From contig NZ_JAOTIS010000001.1 in assembly GCF_025628935.1 (NCBI RefSeq), forward strand, positions 62,001 through 126,000: a stretch of 64,000 nt of DNA. The letters run 5' to 3'. Below, in pieces: positions 9,035-18,324 of the stretch. Position 1 is the first letter of the stretch; every line of letters begins with the position of its first letter. The stretch is from Macrococcus capreoli. GTDB taxonomy: Bacteria > Bacillota > Bacilli > Staphylococcales > Staphylococcaceae. Position numbers and translations under genes: made by a program. The notes under the pieces were generated by a model. It saw only the letters and a program-made list of their open reading frames with translations, was not told the DNA's origin and searched no databases.

Positions 9035-9748
9035 ATGGGTCGTAAGTGGAACAATATTAAAGATAAGAAAGCTGCTAAAGATAAGAATACAAGTCGTATT
9101 TATGCGAAATTTGGTCGTGAAATTTATGTAGCTGCAAAGTCTGGTGAACCAGATCCAGAATCAAACCAAAATTTAAAGTTCGTACTTGAACGTGCAAAAA
9201 CATATTCAGTACCGAAACATATCATTGACCGTGCGATTGAAAAAGCAAAAGGCGGCGGTGAAGAGAACTACGATGAGTTACGTTACGAAGGTTTCGGGCC
9301 AGGCGGCTCAATGCTTATTGTTGATGCATTAACAAATAATGTAAACCGTACAGCAAGTGATGTTCGTGCTGCGTTTGGTAAAAACGGCGGGAACATGGGT
9401 GTATCAGGTTCTGTAAGTTATATGTTTGAGAATACAGCAGTATTTGGCTTTGACGGTAAGACTGCAGATGAGACGTTAGAATTATTAATGGAAGCGGATT
9501 TAGATGTACGTGACGTAATGGAAGAAGACGGGCACGTTGTCGTTTATGCTGAGCCGGATCAATTTGCTGCAGTTCAAAATGCGTTAAAAGAAGCGGGCGT
9601 TGAAGAATTTACAGTTGCTGAACTTTCAATGTTAGCGCAAAATGAATTAACGTTATCAGAAGCGGACTTAGAAACGTTTGAAAAGTTAGTCGATGCGATT
9701 GAAGATTTAGAAGATGTACAAACGGTGCATCATAATGTTGAGTTATAA
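9035..9748 (+). CDS. YebC/PmpR family protein (translation/transcription factor)
   Basis: A 237-residue cytoplasmic protein that matches the family end to end: MGRKWNNIK at the start, then '[17 protein letters not shown]', 'YEGFGPGG', '[19 protein letters not shown]' and a C-terminal acidic domain. YebC proteins were long annotated as transcriptional regulators; more recent work links members to relief of ribosome stalling at proline-rich stretches. A GTG nine bases upstream is in frame, but ATG 9035 has GAAGGAAG at the right distance and gives the conserved N-terminus. It stands alone between terminators. Confidence 0.93.
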   Translation: MGRKWNNIKDKKAAKDKNTSRIYAKFGREIYVAAKSGEPDPESNQNLKFVLERAKTYSVPKHIIDRAIEKAKGGGEENYDELRYEGFGPGGSMLIVDALTNNVNRTASDVRAAFGKNGGNMGVSGSVSYMFENTAVFGFDGKTADETLELLMEADLDVRDVMEEDGHVVVYAEPDQFAAVQNALKEAGVEEFTVAELSMLAQNELTLSEADLETFEKLVDAIEDLEDVQTVHHNVEL

Positions 9749-9756
9749 TTTATTAT

Positions 9757-9787
9757 AAAGTCAGGAGCAATCCTGACTTTATTTTTT
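9757..9787 (+). terminator. Intrinsic terminator after yebC
   Basis: AAAGTCAGGA (9757-9766) and TCCTGACTTT (9771-9780) form a perfect 10-bp stem with a GCAA loop, then a T-run. Confidence 0.9.
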
Positions 9788-9798
9788 GAGGTGAAATG

Positions 9799-10176
9799 AT
9801 GATTCGTAAATTTATCGCACAAGATATATATGCAATACAAAGTATGAATAAGCATGAAGGTTGGGATAATTTAGTCGCTCGACATGAACAAACACTTGCA
9901 GCATGGATGAATAGTGAAAGTTATGTTTATGATTTGAACGGACAAGTTGTATCGGCAATTCGCGGAATAACGGATGGACATGTCTCGCTTTATATTTGTG
10001 AGCTGATTACGCATCCTAACTATAGAGGCAATGGTTATGCGAAAGCATTACTGCAATATTTACATGAACAATATCCAACGACTCGTATGGAATTACTCGC
10101 AACAAGTAGTTCTAAAAGCTATTACGAAAGAGATTTTAGACCATTTTATGGCTTTAGACGTACGTATGGTGAATAA
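9799..10176 (+). CDS. GNAT family N-acetyltransferase
   Basis: A 125-residue single-domain protein. Motif A of the acetyl-CoA site is visible as 'HPNYRGNGYAKALL' (the R-G-x-G-x-A pattern) around residues 73-86, and motif B as 'FYGFRR' at the C-terminus. The substrate is unknown. ATG 9799 is preferred over 9796 because GAGGTG then has a five-base spacer. It converges on the DUF1697 gene and shares a bidirectional terminator with it. Confidence 0.78.
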   Translation: MIRKFIAQDIYAIQSMNKHEGWDNLVARHEQTLAAWMNSESYVYDLNGQVVSAIRGITDGHVSLYICELITHPNYRGNGYAKALLQYLHEQYPTTRMELLATSSSKSYYERDFRPFYGFRRTYGE

Positions 10177-10177
10177 A

Positions 10178-10220
10178 AATAACGTTACTGGTATGTTCAC
10201 CAGTAACGTTATTTTATTTT
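10178..10220. terminator. Bidirectional intrinsic terminator
   Basis: AATAACGTTACTGGT and its exact complement ACCAGTAACGTTATT form a 15-bp stem (10178-10192 with 10199-10213), with A/T runs on both sides. It serves the convergent GNAT and DUF1697 genes. The minus-strand stop codon lies inside it. Confidence 0.88.
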
Positions 10221-10724
10221 TGCGACAATTTTCTCTATCGTCCTTAAATTACGAGATGTTGTGTCACTTTTATACATCTTTTTACCTAAAGCGTTACCGA
10301 ATTTAGAATCTAGCGTCATACCTTTTCTTACAGTCCAGTAAACAACGTTATTGCCAAGTTGAACGAACTCGTCTGGATCTCGTGGTAACAGTAATAAATC
10401 CTGCATGACGACATCACTGTTTACAAAAATGACATATGGTTGCATGTCATCCTTTAAGTCGAATGGATAGTCGTCAATTAACGAGTGCATTTCTTGTGCA
10501 TCACGTACGATGACAAATGCTTCATAGTTAAACGTTTCGCGTAACGCATTTTCTATCATTTCTTTTTGTACTGCTAAATCTAAATCCGTATTATAGATCA
10601 CATTTCCCGTTTGTAAAACGAGCATAACGTCAGTAAATCCGAGTTGTTCAAATACAATTTTTAAGTCATGATTTTTAATTTTGATGCCGTTCACATTTAT
10701 GCCACGTAATAAACATACAAACAT
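10209..10724 (-). CDS. DUF1697 domain protein
   Basis: A 171-residue cytoplasmic protein starting MFVCLLRGINVNG, the signature start of the DUF1697 family, followed by 'QTGNVIYN' and 'GKKMYKSDTT'-type elements. No biochemical function is established for the family to my knowledge. The frame extends nine codons upstream, but ATG at 10724 is preceded by AGAGGTGATTTC and gives the conserved N-terminus. It is transcribed alone, divergent from the SDR gene at 10795. Confidence 0.85.
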   Translation of the reverse strand: MFVCLLRGINVNGIKIKNHDLKIVFEQLGFTDVMLVLQTGNVIYNTDLDLAVQKEMIENALRETFNYEAFVIVRDAQEMHSLIDDYPFDLKDDMQPYVIFVNSDVVMQDLLLLPRDPDEFVQLGNNVVYWTVRKGMTLDSKFGNALGKKMYKSDTTSRNLRTIEKIVAKIK

Positions 10725-10794
10725 GAAATCACCTCTTTTTTCTATTATCATATCACGATATTTGATATATTTTATGTAAAAGGAGCTGAAGAAT

Positions 10795-11574
10795 ATGGAT
10801 TTAGGTTTACAAGGTAAAGTAGCAGTAATTACGGGGTCTAGTAAAGGAATTGGTAAAGAAACAGCAACTGTACTTGTTGAAGAAGGTGCGCATGTTGTAA
10901 TTGCGAGTCGTCATGAGGAAGACTTAATTGAAGTCGTAAAGGAAATTAAAGAGCAGACAGGTAAAGATGTAGCTTATCACGTATGTGATGTAACGAATGA
11001 AGCTGATTGTAAAGCGTTTGTTCAAAAGGCAATTGATAAATATGGCAAACTGGATATATTAATCAACAATGCAGGCAGTGCTTTTGCGAAAAACTTTGAA
11101 GATGTATCACTTGAAGATTGGCAACACGATTTAGATTTAAAAATCTTCGGCGCTATTCATATGTTACATGCCGCGATTCCTGAACTTAAGAAAAATGGCG
11201 GTGCAATTTTAAATTTAACAGCCGTTGCAGGTAAAAATCCACCGGCGAATACGACACCGACATCTGTAACGCGTGCCGCGGGTCTTGCATTGACGAAGAC
11301 ACTGAGTAAAGATTTAGCACAGTATAATATTCGTGTGAATGCAGTTTGTATCGGTTTAATTCGCAGTGGACAAATTGAGAAACGCTGGCAAGAAGAAGCG
11401 CCGGAATTAACTTGGGAAGAGTACGCAAGAGATCCGAAGTTTGATATTCCACTAGGTCGCATTGGTGATACACGTGAAGCAGCGAATGTTATTTCATTTT
11501 TAGTAAGTCCTGCAGCTAGTTATGTGACTGGTGTTGCAGTGAATATCGATGGTGGTAAATCGCCAAGTTTATAG
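10795..11574 (+). CDS. Short-chain dehydrogenase/reductase with non-canonical active site
   Basis: A 259-residue classical-length SDR. The cofactor motif TGSSKGIG is at 13-20, NNAG at 91-94, and the C-terminal 'GVAVNIDGG' closes the fold. The usual catalytic YxxxK is replaced: alignment on 'ALTKTLSKDLA' puts Thr156 where Tyr is expected and Arg160 where Lys is expected. The serine position reads LTAVAG instead of ISS-type. It may therefore use another mechanism or be a binding protein. The ATG follows AAAGGAGCTGAAGAAT. A terminator follows. Confidence 0.8.
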   Translation: MDLGLQGKVAVITGSSKGIGKETATVLVEEGAHVVIASRHEEDLIEVVKEIKEQTGKDVAYHVCDVTNEADCKAFVQKAIDKYGKLDILINNAGSAFAKNFEDVSLEDWQHDLDLKIFGAIHMLHAAIPELKKNGGAILNLTAVAGKNPPANTTPTSVTRAAGLALTKTLSKDLAQYNIRVNAVCIGLIRSGQIEKRWQEEAPELTWEEYARDPKFDIPLGRIGDTREAANVISFLVSPAASYVTGVAVNIDGGKSPSL

Positions 11575-11585
11575 AGATTAATTTC

Positions 11586-11614
11586 GAACACACAATAACG
11601 TGTGTTCTTTTTTT
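11586..11614 (+). terminator. Intrinsic terminator after the SDR gene
   Basis: GAACACAC (11586-11593) pairs perfectly with GTGTGTTC (11600-11607), followed by a T-run. Confidence 0.85.
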
Positions 11615-11704
11615 GCACCTTTTTACAAATTTTACTTGCATTTATCCGTTCTAAGTGTATTATAATAAGTAGTACAGTTAATACAGTAGAAACGGAGTGA
11701 GAAG

Positions 11705-12085
11705 ATGATTGCTATCGATAATCGCAGCCGTGTTCCGATATACGAACAGTTAATCAGTGCATTTAAACTACAAATCATGAATGGAGTATTACAAACGGAT
11801 GAGCAATTGCCATCTGTACGTCAGCTCGCACAAGAACTGACGATTAATCCGAATACGATTCAGAAAGCGTATCGTGAACTAGAGCGTTTAGGTTTTACAT
11901 ATTCAGTTCCTGGTAAAGGGAGTTTTGTTAATAAAGTAGAAGATACTGTGCAAAAGGAGCGCATCGAAATGTTAACCGAATCATTAGAAAAGATTGTTCA
12001 GGAGTTATTATTCCTAGGCTTAACGAAAGAGGACATTATCGACAAAATCAAAGACATGCGAGGTGATCACGATGATACAAATTAA
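11705..12085 (+). CDS. GntR family regulator, YtrA subfamily
   Basis: A 126-residue short GntR-type regulator consisting of a winged HTH ('SVRQLAQELTINPNTIQKAYRELE', about residues 36-59) and a small C-terminal dimerisation helix, the architecture of the YtrA subfamily. These proteins usually repress the ABC transporter operon they head, often in response to cell-envelope-active compounds. Here it overlaps the ATPase gene by 14 bases. GGAGTGAGAAG precedes the ATG. A TATAAT-like element lies about 40 bases upstream. Confidence 0.88.
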   Translation: MIAIDNRSRVPIYEQLISAFKLQIMNGVLQTDEQLPSVRQLAQELTINPNTIQKAYRELERLGFTYSVPGKGSFVNKVEDTVQKERIEMLTESLEKIVQELLFLGLTKEDIIDKIKDMRGDHDDTN

Positions 12086-12974
12086 AGCAGTTTCGAAAAG
12101 CTTCAGTAATTTCACAGCGGTCAACGATGTAACGCTCGATATTGTACCAGGACGTATACAAGGTTTATTAGGGAGTAATGGTGCCGGGAAGACGACCTTG
12201 CTTAAAATGATTGCGGGTATTTACAAAGTTGATGCAGGTCAAATTACGTTTAATCATCAAGATATATTTGAGAATGAAGATTACAAATCTAAGATGATAT
12301 TCATTTCTGATATTCCTTATTTCTTTGGACATGCAAATTTAAAAGAAATGGGTGACTTCTACCAGAAGCTCTATCCGAATTATAGTGTTGAACGCTTTAA
12401 TCAACTATCAGAATTACTTAAATTAAAGCCCGATAAAAAACTTGCGAAACTATCAAAAGGAATGCAACGTCAATGTGCATTTATATTAGCGATTGCAGCA
12501 CGCCCAGAAGTGATGTTGCTCGATGAACCGTTTGATGGTTTAGACCCAATCGTCAGACATACGATTAAGAACATCTTAATTCAGGATGTGAGTAATCATG
12601 AGATGGCGCTCTTTGTATCAAGTCATAATTTACGTGAGATGGAAGACTTCTGTGATTCTGTGACGCTGATGCATGATGGGAAAATATTGATGGCACGTGA
12701 CTTAGATGACTTAAAAGGTAATGTTGCGAAGATACAGATGGCGTTTGAAACGATTCCAGATGAATCATTCTTTAAAGGTATGAACCTTGTTGAGAAGACA
12801 GTAAAAGGGCGTGTTGTGACGTGTATCGTTAAAGGTAACTTTAACAACATTGAACAGTATATTACATCAGGACATCCATTGATGTATGACATTTTGCCAC
12901 TTTCGCTTGAAGAAATATTTACGTACGAATTAGGAGGTCACGGTTATGCCATTGAAAACATTATCGTTGAATAA
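12072..12974 (+). CDS. ABC transporter ATP-binding protein
   Basis: A 300-residue ATPase with Walker A 'GSNGAGKTT' near residue 36, signature 'LSKGMQRQ' near 132 and Walker B 'VMLLDEPFDGLDP' near 150, followed by 'SSHNL' (switch His). It is of the ABC-2/YtrB-like type that pairs with a membrane permease. I chose ATG 12072 (AGGTGA upstream) over the in-frame GTG at 12063. It overlaps both the regulator upstream and the permease downstream, so the three genes are coupled in one operon. Confidence 0.9.
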   Translation: MIQIKAVSKSFSNFTAVNDVTLDIVPGRIQGLLGSNGAGKTTLLKMIAGIYKVDAGQITFNHQDIFENEDYKSKMIFISDIPYFFGHANLKEMGDFYQKLYPNYSVERFNQLSELLKLKPDKKLAKLSKGMQRQCAFILAIAARPEVMLLDEPFDGLDPIVRHTIKNILIQDVSNHEMALFVSSHNLREMEDFCDSVTLMHDGKILMARDLDDLKGNVAKIQMAFETIPDESFFKGMNLVEKTVKGRVVTCIVKGNFNNIEQYITSGHPLMYDILPLSLEEIFTYELGGHGYAIENIIVE

Positions 12975-14838
12975 AGCATTGTTCAGCAATTTATCACGTT
13001 CCATAATCTTTTTATCAATCATAAATGTTATTTGTACATTTATCCTTGTTCCGTTTTCATATGTCATCGCACATATGGATTCGAGTGCTGTGGCACATCA
13101 ACATAGTAAATATTTAATCGGTGAAACAATGACGATGCCGATATATTTCTTTGGGACGATGGCTTATGCTTTGTTATGTGCGGCTTTCTTAACATATTAC
13201 TTTAAGTCACAGGCAGCATCAGACTTTATTCATAGTTTACCGATTAAACGTGAACGTATTCTGATGACAGTGTACGCTGTATTCTTCTCGCATTTAATGA
13301 TCAATCTTGTTGTCAATGGTCTTATCACATGGATTGTAAGTATTAAATATGCAACGATTGATTGCGAGAAAATTGTATTATGGATATTGATTAATTTAAT
13401 CATTGATTTCTTTATCTTTACGATTACGATGTTGTTTGGTTTATTTATTAATAATATGCTTAATCATATCGTGTCATCGATTATATTAATTGTGTCGCCG
13501 TATATATTAGGGACGATGGTGTTTACGACGCATATGTTTATGTTTAAAGGGTTACAAAGCTATCCGGATAGTATTATGAAGCACTTCACAGTACCGATTA
13601 AATTTCTGGAAGATTTGACAACAGATCAAATGGACTTTAAATATTTATTGGTTATATTCGTTGTGAGTTTAGTCATGTTCATATCATTGTTTGTGATTTA
13701 TAAAAATAGAAAAAACGAACGAATTAATGAAGCATATGCAACGCATTATGCACACTTTATAATATTTTACGTTTCAATGTTAATCGCGACTTTACTCGGT
13801 GGTATCATCTTTAATTCTATATTTAATGAACAGAAACTGATTATGATATTCATATATTTTGTTGCATTTACACTGATATATATCTTCCTGGAAATGATGG
13901 CGCAGAAATCAGTACGCATTCAATTTAATCGTAAACTTTATAGCATTACATTAGCACTTGTTGCTGTAGCGCTGGTAGCGGTGTATTTAATGGGTCAATC
14001 AAGAGAAAAATATGTACCCGAAGCTGAAGCAATCAAATATGTTTCAACAACATTTGATGAAAAAGAACAAGCGTGGGAAAATGGTATATTAAGTGATGTA
14101 AAAGTTTCAGATAAAAAATTTATTCAAGATGTAGTGAATAGTCATAAGCAGTTAATATTAGCGGATAAACCTGATTTATATAATGAAGAGCAAGTTCCAG
14201 TGAGTATCAAATATGTATTAAATAATGGAAAGAAGATTAATCGTACGTATAATGTTAGACAAAAAGATTTCGAGCTATATATGAATAAAGTAGCTACAAA
14301 AAATAATGCTGCCATTATTACGAAATATATTGATTGGGACAAATTGTTGAAACGTAATGTAACTTTAAACATTGAAACGGCAGATAGTTCATTTGCAGGA
14401 AATGAACTAAATAATAAACAAAAAGATATTCTTAAACAATTACTCATTAATAAATATAATAAAAATTATGTGTCGAAAAATGGAATTCCAAATGAAGAAT
14501 CAGCATTACATTTCACTTTCTCAAACGATGATCCGAATATATCAGAAGAGAATTTGAGCATATCAATTTATGATAAAGAAATACTACAATTTTTAATTAA
14601 AGAAAAGTTAATCACAGACGCGAGTTCGGCATTACCACTTGGTGATGTCTATGATTTAGGTGACAAATCAAATTATAAGAAAATAAAAGATGAAGATGAT
14701 ATTACAAAACTTGAGTTTGCTAAGAAAATAAGCAGAAATCAATTTAAATCATTATTTAAAGAAAAAGGTGCGGATCCATCAGGAAATCATTTATACTTTT
14801 TCGAGCAAAGTTATAATTTTGTACTTATGAACAATTAA
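12946..14838 (+). CDS. ABC transporter permease with large C-terminal domain
   Basis: A 630-residue membrane protein overlapping the ATPase gene by 29 bases. Six N-terminal helices (to about residue 250) and two more (about 265-305 and 325-350) precede a hydrophilic region of about 270 residues, probably outside the cell, rich in Lys, Asp and Asn. The N-terminal part with 'DFIHSLPIKRERI' is characteristic of ABC-2-type permeases in which residues after the second helix contact the ATPase. Substrate unknown; by operon type, drug or peptide export or sensing. TAGGAGG lies eight bases before the ATG. Confidence 0.78.
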   Translation: MPLKTLSLNKALFSNLSRSIIFLSIINVICTFILVPFSYVIAHMDSSAVAHQHSKYLIGETMTMPIYFFGTMAYALLCAAFLTYYFKSQAASDFIHSLPIKRERILMTVYAVFFSHLMINLVVNGLITWIVSIKYATIDCEKIVLWILINLIIDFFIFTITMLFGLFINNMLNHIVSSIILIVSPYILGTMVFTTHMFMFKGLQSYPDSIMKHFTVPIKFLEDLTTDQMDFKYLLVIFVVSLVMFISLFVIYKNRKNERINEAYATHYAHFIIFYVSMLIATLLGGIIFNSIFNEQKLIMIFIYFVAFTLIYIFLEMMAQKSVRIQFNRKLYSITLALVAVALVAVYLMGQSREKYVPEAEAIKYVSTTFDEKEQAWENGILSDVKVSDKKFIQDVVNSHKQLILADKPDLYNEEQVPVSIKYVLNNGKKINRTYNVRQKDFELYMNKVATKNNAAIITKYIDWDKLLKRNVTLNIETADSSFAGNELNNKQKDILKQLLINKYNKNYVSKNGIPNEESALHFTFSNDDPNISEENLSISIYDKEILQFLIKEKLITDASSALPLGDVYDLGDKSNYKKIKDEDDITKLEFAKKISRNQFKSLFKEKGADPSGNHLYFFEQSYNFVLMNN

Positions 14839-14865
14839 CAAGGTCAAATATGGCCTTGTTTTTTG
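14837..14865 (+). terminator. Intrinsic terminator after the ABC operon
   Basis: AACAAGGTC (14837-14845) pairs with GGCCTTGTT (14852-14860, one T-G), followed by T residues. Its left arm overlaps the permease stop codon. Confidence 0.75.
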
Positions 14866-14892
14866 TTATAATAAGCCATAAGGAGGGTCACT

Positions 14893-16383
14893 ATGGCTGC
14901 TAAAAAGAAGAGCGTTGTTTCTCAAACGAAAAAGAAACAGAAGGGTAAGAAAAAGAAATTAGGTTTTAAAAATATAGCGTTAATTTGTTTCGGTGTGTAT
15001 GTTGTTTGCGCAATATACGGTGCGAATAAGCCATTGCCAGGTGGGGTCTCAAAATGGTTTGATTCCAGTAAGACGAATGACGCAGAAGTACTGATTGATA
15101 ATACATATGAGAAAGATAAAGTGATGCACTATGATCATGAAATATTTAATCATCAGTTAAAAGCAATTGAAGAAGCTAACGACTTTATTATATTAGACAT
15201 GTTCTTATTCAATAATGCGTATGATGGTGAAGTTAAATTTCCTGAACTTACGAATCAATTAACGAATGCATTAATTGCAAAGAAACAAGCAAACCCTAAT
15301 ATTAAGATCTATATGCTTACAGATCCAATTAATTCATTTTACGGCAGTTACACACCAGACCATTATAAGCAATTGCGTGCAAACGGCATTAATTTATATG
15401 AAACCAATCTTGTCGCGTTACGTGATTCCAACCCAGTTTATTCAGGATTATGGCGTCCGACATTGCGCTGGTTTGGCAATAGTGAACATGGTTTCATTAA
15501 GAATATATTCTCGAAAGATGAACCGAATGTTACGGTACGTGGATTTGGTCGATTGCTCAATATGAAAGCCAATCATCGTAAGACGCTAGTGACAGAACAA
15601 ACGGCGATTATCGCTTCAAGCAATCCACATGACCCAAGTGCACATCATCAAAATGTCGCACTGAAAGTGAGTGGACAAATACAGGAAGATTTAATAAACA
15701 GTGAGATTCATGCTATGAATATGAGTGGTGCAAATCTTAAAGTAGGTGACTTTAAAATTAAGTCACGTGCGTTTAATAATAGCATGCACTATACGACATC
15801 ATTAATGACAGAAGGCAAAATAAAAGCAGCGCTGTTACAGCAAATTGAACGCATGGGCAGTAAAGGTTCTATTAAGATGGGGATGTTCTACTTATCGGAT
15901 CGTGATATCGTGAAAGCCTTAATCAACGCAAGTAAACGTGGTGTGGATATTCAACTGATACTTGATGTCAACAAAGAAGCATTTGGTAAAGAGAAACCGG
16001 GTATACCGAATAAACCGGTAGCTCATGAACTAATTGCAAAGTCAGATGACAATATTAAGGTTAAATGGGCGGTCAGTCATGGTGAGCAATACCATGCGAA
16101 GTTTACGTTGTTCAAAGATAAAGATAAGCATGAATCAACACTTGTTTTAGGCAGTGCGAATTTAACACGACGAAATGTTGGGGATTTGAACTTAGAAACA
16201 GATGTAATGATTTCAGGTCAATCCGATTTACCAGTATTTACGAAGATGGATAAAGATTTTGATGCAAAATGGAATAACACATATGCCCATGTGACAGATC
16301 ACTATGATGTGAAGAAAGATCCATCATTCTGGAAGACGGTACTCTATCGTGTGCAGGAGTTTAGTGGGTTATCGAGCTTTTAA
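14893..16383 (+). CDS. Membrane-anchored phospholipase D superfamily protein
   Basis: A 496-residue protein with a very basic N-terminus (about eleven Lys in the first 23 residues), one transmembrane helix at about 26-44, and two PLD repeats. The first HxK is NHRKTL (near residue 228) followed by 'ASSN'. The second is YHAKFTLF (near 400) followed by 'LGSANLTRRN'. The canonical Asp of the first HKD motif appears to be Glu. Relatives include cardiolipin-synthase-like enzymes, but it is not a standard Cls. Either phospholipid or nuclease-type activity is possible. AGGAGG precedes the ATG. Confidence 0.78.
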   Translation: MAAKKKSVVSQTKKKQKGKKKKLGFKNIALICFGVYVVCAIYGANKPLPGGVSKWFDSSKTNDAEVLIDNTYEKDKVMHYDHEIFNHQLKAIEEANDFIILDMFLFNNAYDGEVKFPELTNQLTNALIAKKQANPNIKIYMLTDPINSFYGSYTPDHYKQLRANGINLYETNLVALRDSNPVYSGLWRPTLRWFGNSEHGFIKNIFSKDEPNVTVRGFGRLLNMKANHRKTLVTEQTAIIASSNPHDPSAHHQNVALKVSGQIQEDLINSEIHAMNMSGANLKVGDFKIKSRAFNNSMHYTTSLMTEGKIKAALLQQIERMGSKGSIKMGMFYLSDRDIVKALINASKRGVDIQLILDVNKEAFGKEKPGIPNKPVAHELIAKSDDNIKVKWAVSHGEQYHAKFTLFKDKDKHESTLVLGSANLTRRNVGDLNLETDVMISGQSDLPVFTKMDKDFDAKWNNTYAHVTDHYDVKKDPSFWKTVLYRVQEFSGLSSF

Positions 16384-16413
16384 TATCATTTTTTAATTTT
16401 TTCAAAATTCATA

Positions 16414-16613
16414 TTGACAGATTATTTAGTTAACTGTAATATAATAAACAACTTAATAAATATTTATCAAGAGAGACTGAGGGATATGGCCCGATGACGT
16501 CTCAGCAGCGGACTCTATATAGAGCACTGTGCTAATTCCATCAAGCTCATGCTTGGCAGATAAATTCGAACGTGTAAACGTGTATTTAGCTACCGGCTGA
16601 GTACACGTTTTTT
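16414..16613 (+). promoter_or_regulatory. SAM-I riboswitch (S-box leader) with terminator, controlling metNPQ
   Basis: The aptamer spans about 16461-16566. Helix P1 is ATTTATC/GATAAAT, and conserved cores GAGGGA..TGGCCCGATGA.., CAGCAGC and GTGCTAATTCC..CAAG are all present. A terminator follows (ACGTGTA, 16578-16584, with TACACGT, 16602-16608, then T-run). A promoter candidate TTGACA (16414-16419) with TAATAT 17 bases later precedes it. S-box RNAs terminate transcription when S-adenosylmethionine is abundant, so the methionine importer should be made when SAM is low. Confidence 0.95.
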
Positions 16614-16631
16614 ATTTTGGGAGGAAAAACA

Positions 16632-17654
16632 ATGGGAATTATTGAAATTGATCACGTCACAAAGACGTATCAAACAAAGAAAGGTCCAATCAATGCATTA
16701 GATGATGTGTCTTTATCTATTGAAAAAGGACAGATTTACGGGATAGTCGGTTATTCTGGTGCAGGTAAGTCAACGTTACTCAGGTTAATTAACCGACTCG
16801 AAACGCCATCATCCGGAAGAGTCGTTGTCGAAGGGCAGAATTTAGGTGCACTTAAAGAAAAGGATTTACGCCAACAACGTCAAAACATCGGCATGATATT
16901 TCAACAGTTTAACTTGTTTAAAGCAAAGACCATCAGTGATAATATTCGCTACCCGTTAAAGCTAACGAAGCAGTATTCCAAGGCTGAAATTGAGCGTCGT
17001 GTTGATGAGTTACTGGCTTTTGTTGGGTTATCAGATAAGAAAGATGATTATCCGAATCAATTATCAGGCGGACAGAAACAACGTGTCGGCATTGCACGTG
17101 CATTAGCAACAAATCCAGATATTCTGCTCTGTGACGAAGCAACGAGTGCACTTGATCCCGAAACGACGGATGAAATATTAAAGTTACTCAAAGATATTAA
17201 TGAGAAGTTGAATATTACAATTGTGATTATTACCCACGAGATGGAAGTAGTGAAATCTATATGTGATGAAGTGGCAGTGATGGAAAAAGGTCGCGTCGTA
17301 GAACAAAATAATGTGTTTGATTTATTTACTTCACCAAAGCATCCAACGACAAAACGATTTGTACATAGTGTGCTAAACGATGATATTCCGAAAGAGATTA
17401 ATATCGCGAACCGTAAACTGTATCGCTTTATTTTTAATCATCAGCAAATATTAGAACCTATATTAAGTCAGACAGGCCGTACGAATAACGTTGATTTCAA
17501 TATTTTATATGGCAGTATAACCGAGTTAACGGATAGGCTATTTGGTAATTTGCTCATTGAAGCCGTTGGAGAACCAAATAACATTTATAATGCATTACTT
17601 GAAATTAAGCAGCACGGAGTGGATGTAAGGGAGGTAGAAGGATTTGAAAACTGA
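16632..17654 (+). CDS. metN: Methionine ABC transporter ATP-binding protein MetN
   Basis: A 340-residue ATPase of the D/L-methionine importer. Walker A GYSGAGKST is at 40-48, the signature 'LSGGQKQR' near 141, and Walker B 'ILLCDEATSALDP' near 160. The C-terminal part ('NVDFNILYGSITEL') is the NIL domain that binds methionine and inhibits transport in this family. ATG 16632 is chosen because GGGAGG lies nine bases before it; the frame reaches an upstream TTG. It overlaps metI by 11 bases and lies behind the SAM riboswitch. Confidence 0.95.
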   Translation: MGIIEIDHVTKTYQTKKGPINALDDVSLSIEKGQIYGIVGYSGAGKSTLLRLINRLETPSSGRVVVEGQNLGALKEKDLRQQRQNIGMIFQQFNLFKAKTISDNIRYPLKLTKQYSKAEIERRVDELLAFVGLSDKKDDYPNQLSGGQKQRVGIARALATNPDILLCDEATSALDPETTDEILKLLKDINEKLNITIVIITHEMEVVKSICDEVAVMEKGRVVEQNNVFDLFTSPKHPTTKRFVHSVLNDDIPKEINIANRKLYRFIFNHQQILEPILSQTGRTNNVDFNILYGSITELTDRLFGNLLIEAVGEPNNIYNALLEIKQHGVDVREVEGFEN

Positions 17655-18309
17655 TTTAAGCACATTCTGGCCCGTCATATTAGACCATACGATTAGTACG
17701 TTAATTATGGTCGCCATTACGTTAGTACTCGCAACATTGCTCGGTTTACCATTAGGTATTCTATTGTATGCAACGGCGAAAGGGAATATTCTGGAGAACA
17801 AAATTTTAAATACAATATTAAATGCATTGATCAATACGATTCGACCTATTCCATTTATTATTTTCTTAGTCGCACTCATTCCGATAACGCGTTTTTTAGT
17901 TGGCACGTCTATCGGGATATGGGCGGCAATATTCCCAATGACGCTTGCAGCATCATTATCAATCGCGCGTGTCGTCGAGAATAATATCGTATCGGTCGAC
18001 CGCGGTGTTATTGAAGCGGCACAGTCGATGGGTTCAAGTAAGTTTGATATTTTGTTTAAAGTGTTGATACCTGAAGCAGCAGGTGCATTAATATTAGGAT
18101 TAACATTTACAACAGTGTCCCTGATTGAATTCTCTGCTGTTGCCGGACTTGTCGGCGCAGGTGGGATTGGATATTTAGCATTTACATATGGTTATCAAAG
18201 ATTTGATGTGGCGGTCATGTTCATCACCGTAGTGATATTAATTATATTAGTACAGATTACGCAATTTATCGGTAACAAATTAGCAAGTATATATACGAAT
18301 CGATTATAA
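17644..18309 (+). CDS. metI: Methionine ABC transporter permease MetI/MetP
   Basis: A 221-residue membrane protein with five or six helices. The permease-ATPase coupling loop 'EAAQSMGSSKFDILFKVLIPEA' sits near residues 121-142, as in MetI proteins. Translation starts at TTG 17644, overlapping the end of metN, with GGGAGG about ten bases upstream. It forms the channel for methionine uptake together with MetN and the lipoprotein MetQ encoded next. Confidence 0.94.
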   Translation: MKTDLSTFWPVILDHTISTLIMVAITLVLATLLGLPLGILLYATAKGNILENKILNTILNALINTIRPIPFIIFLVALIPITRFLVGTSIGIWAAIFPMTLAASLSIARVVENNIVSVDRGVIEAAQSMGSSKFDILFKVLIPEAAGALILGLTFTTVSLIEFSAVAGLVGAGGIGYLAFTYGYQRFDVAVMFITVVILIILVQITQFIGNKLASIYTNRL

Positions 18310-18324
18310 AAGGAGCATGAAAAA

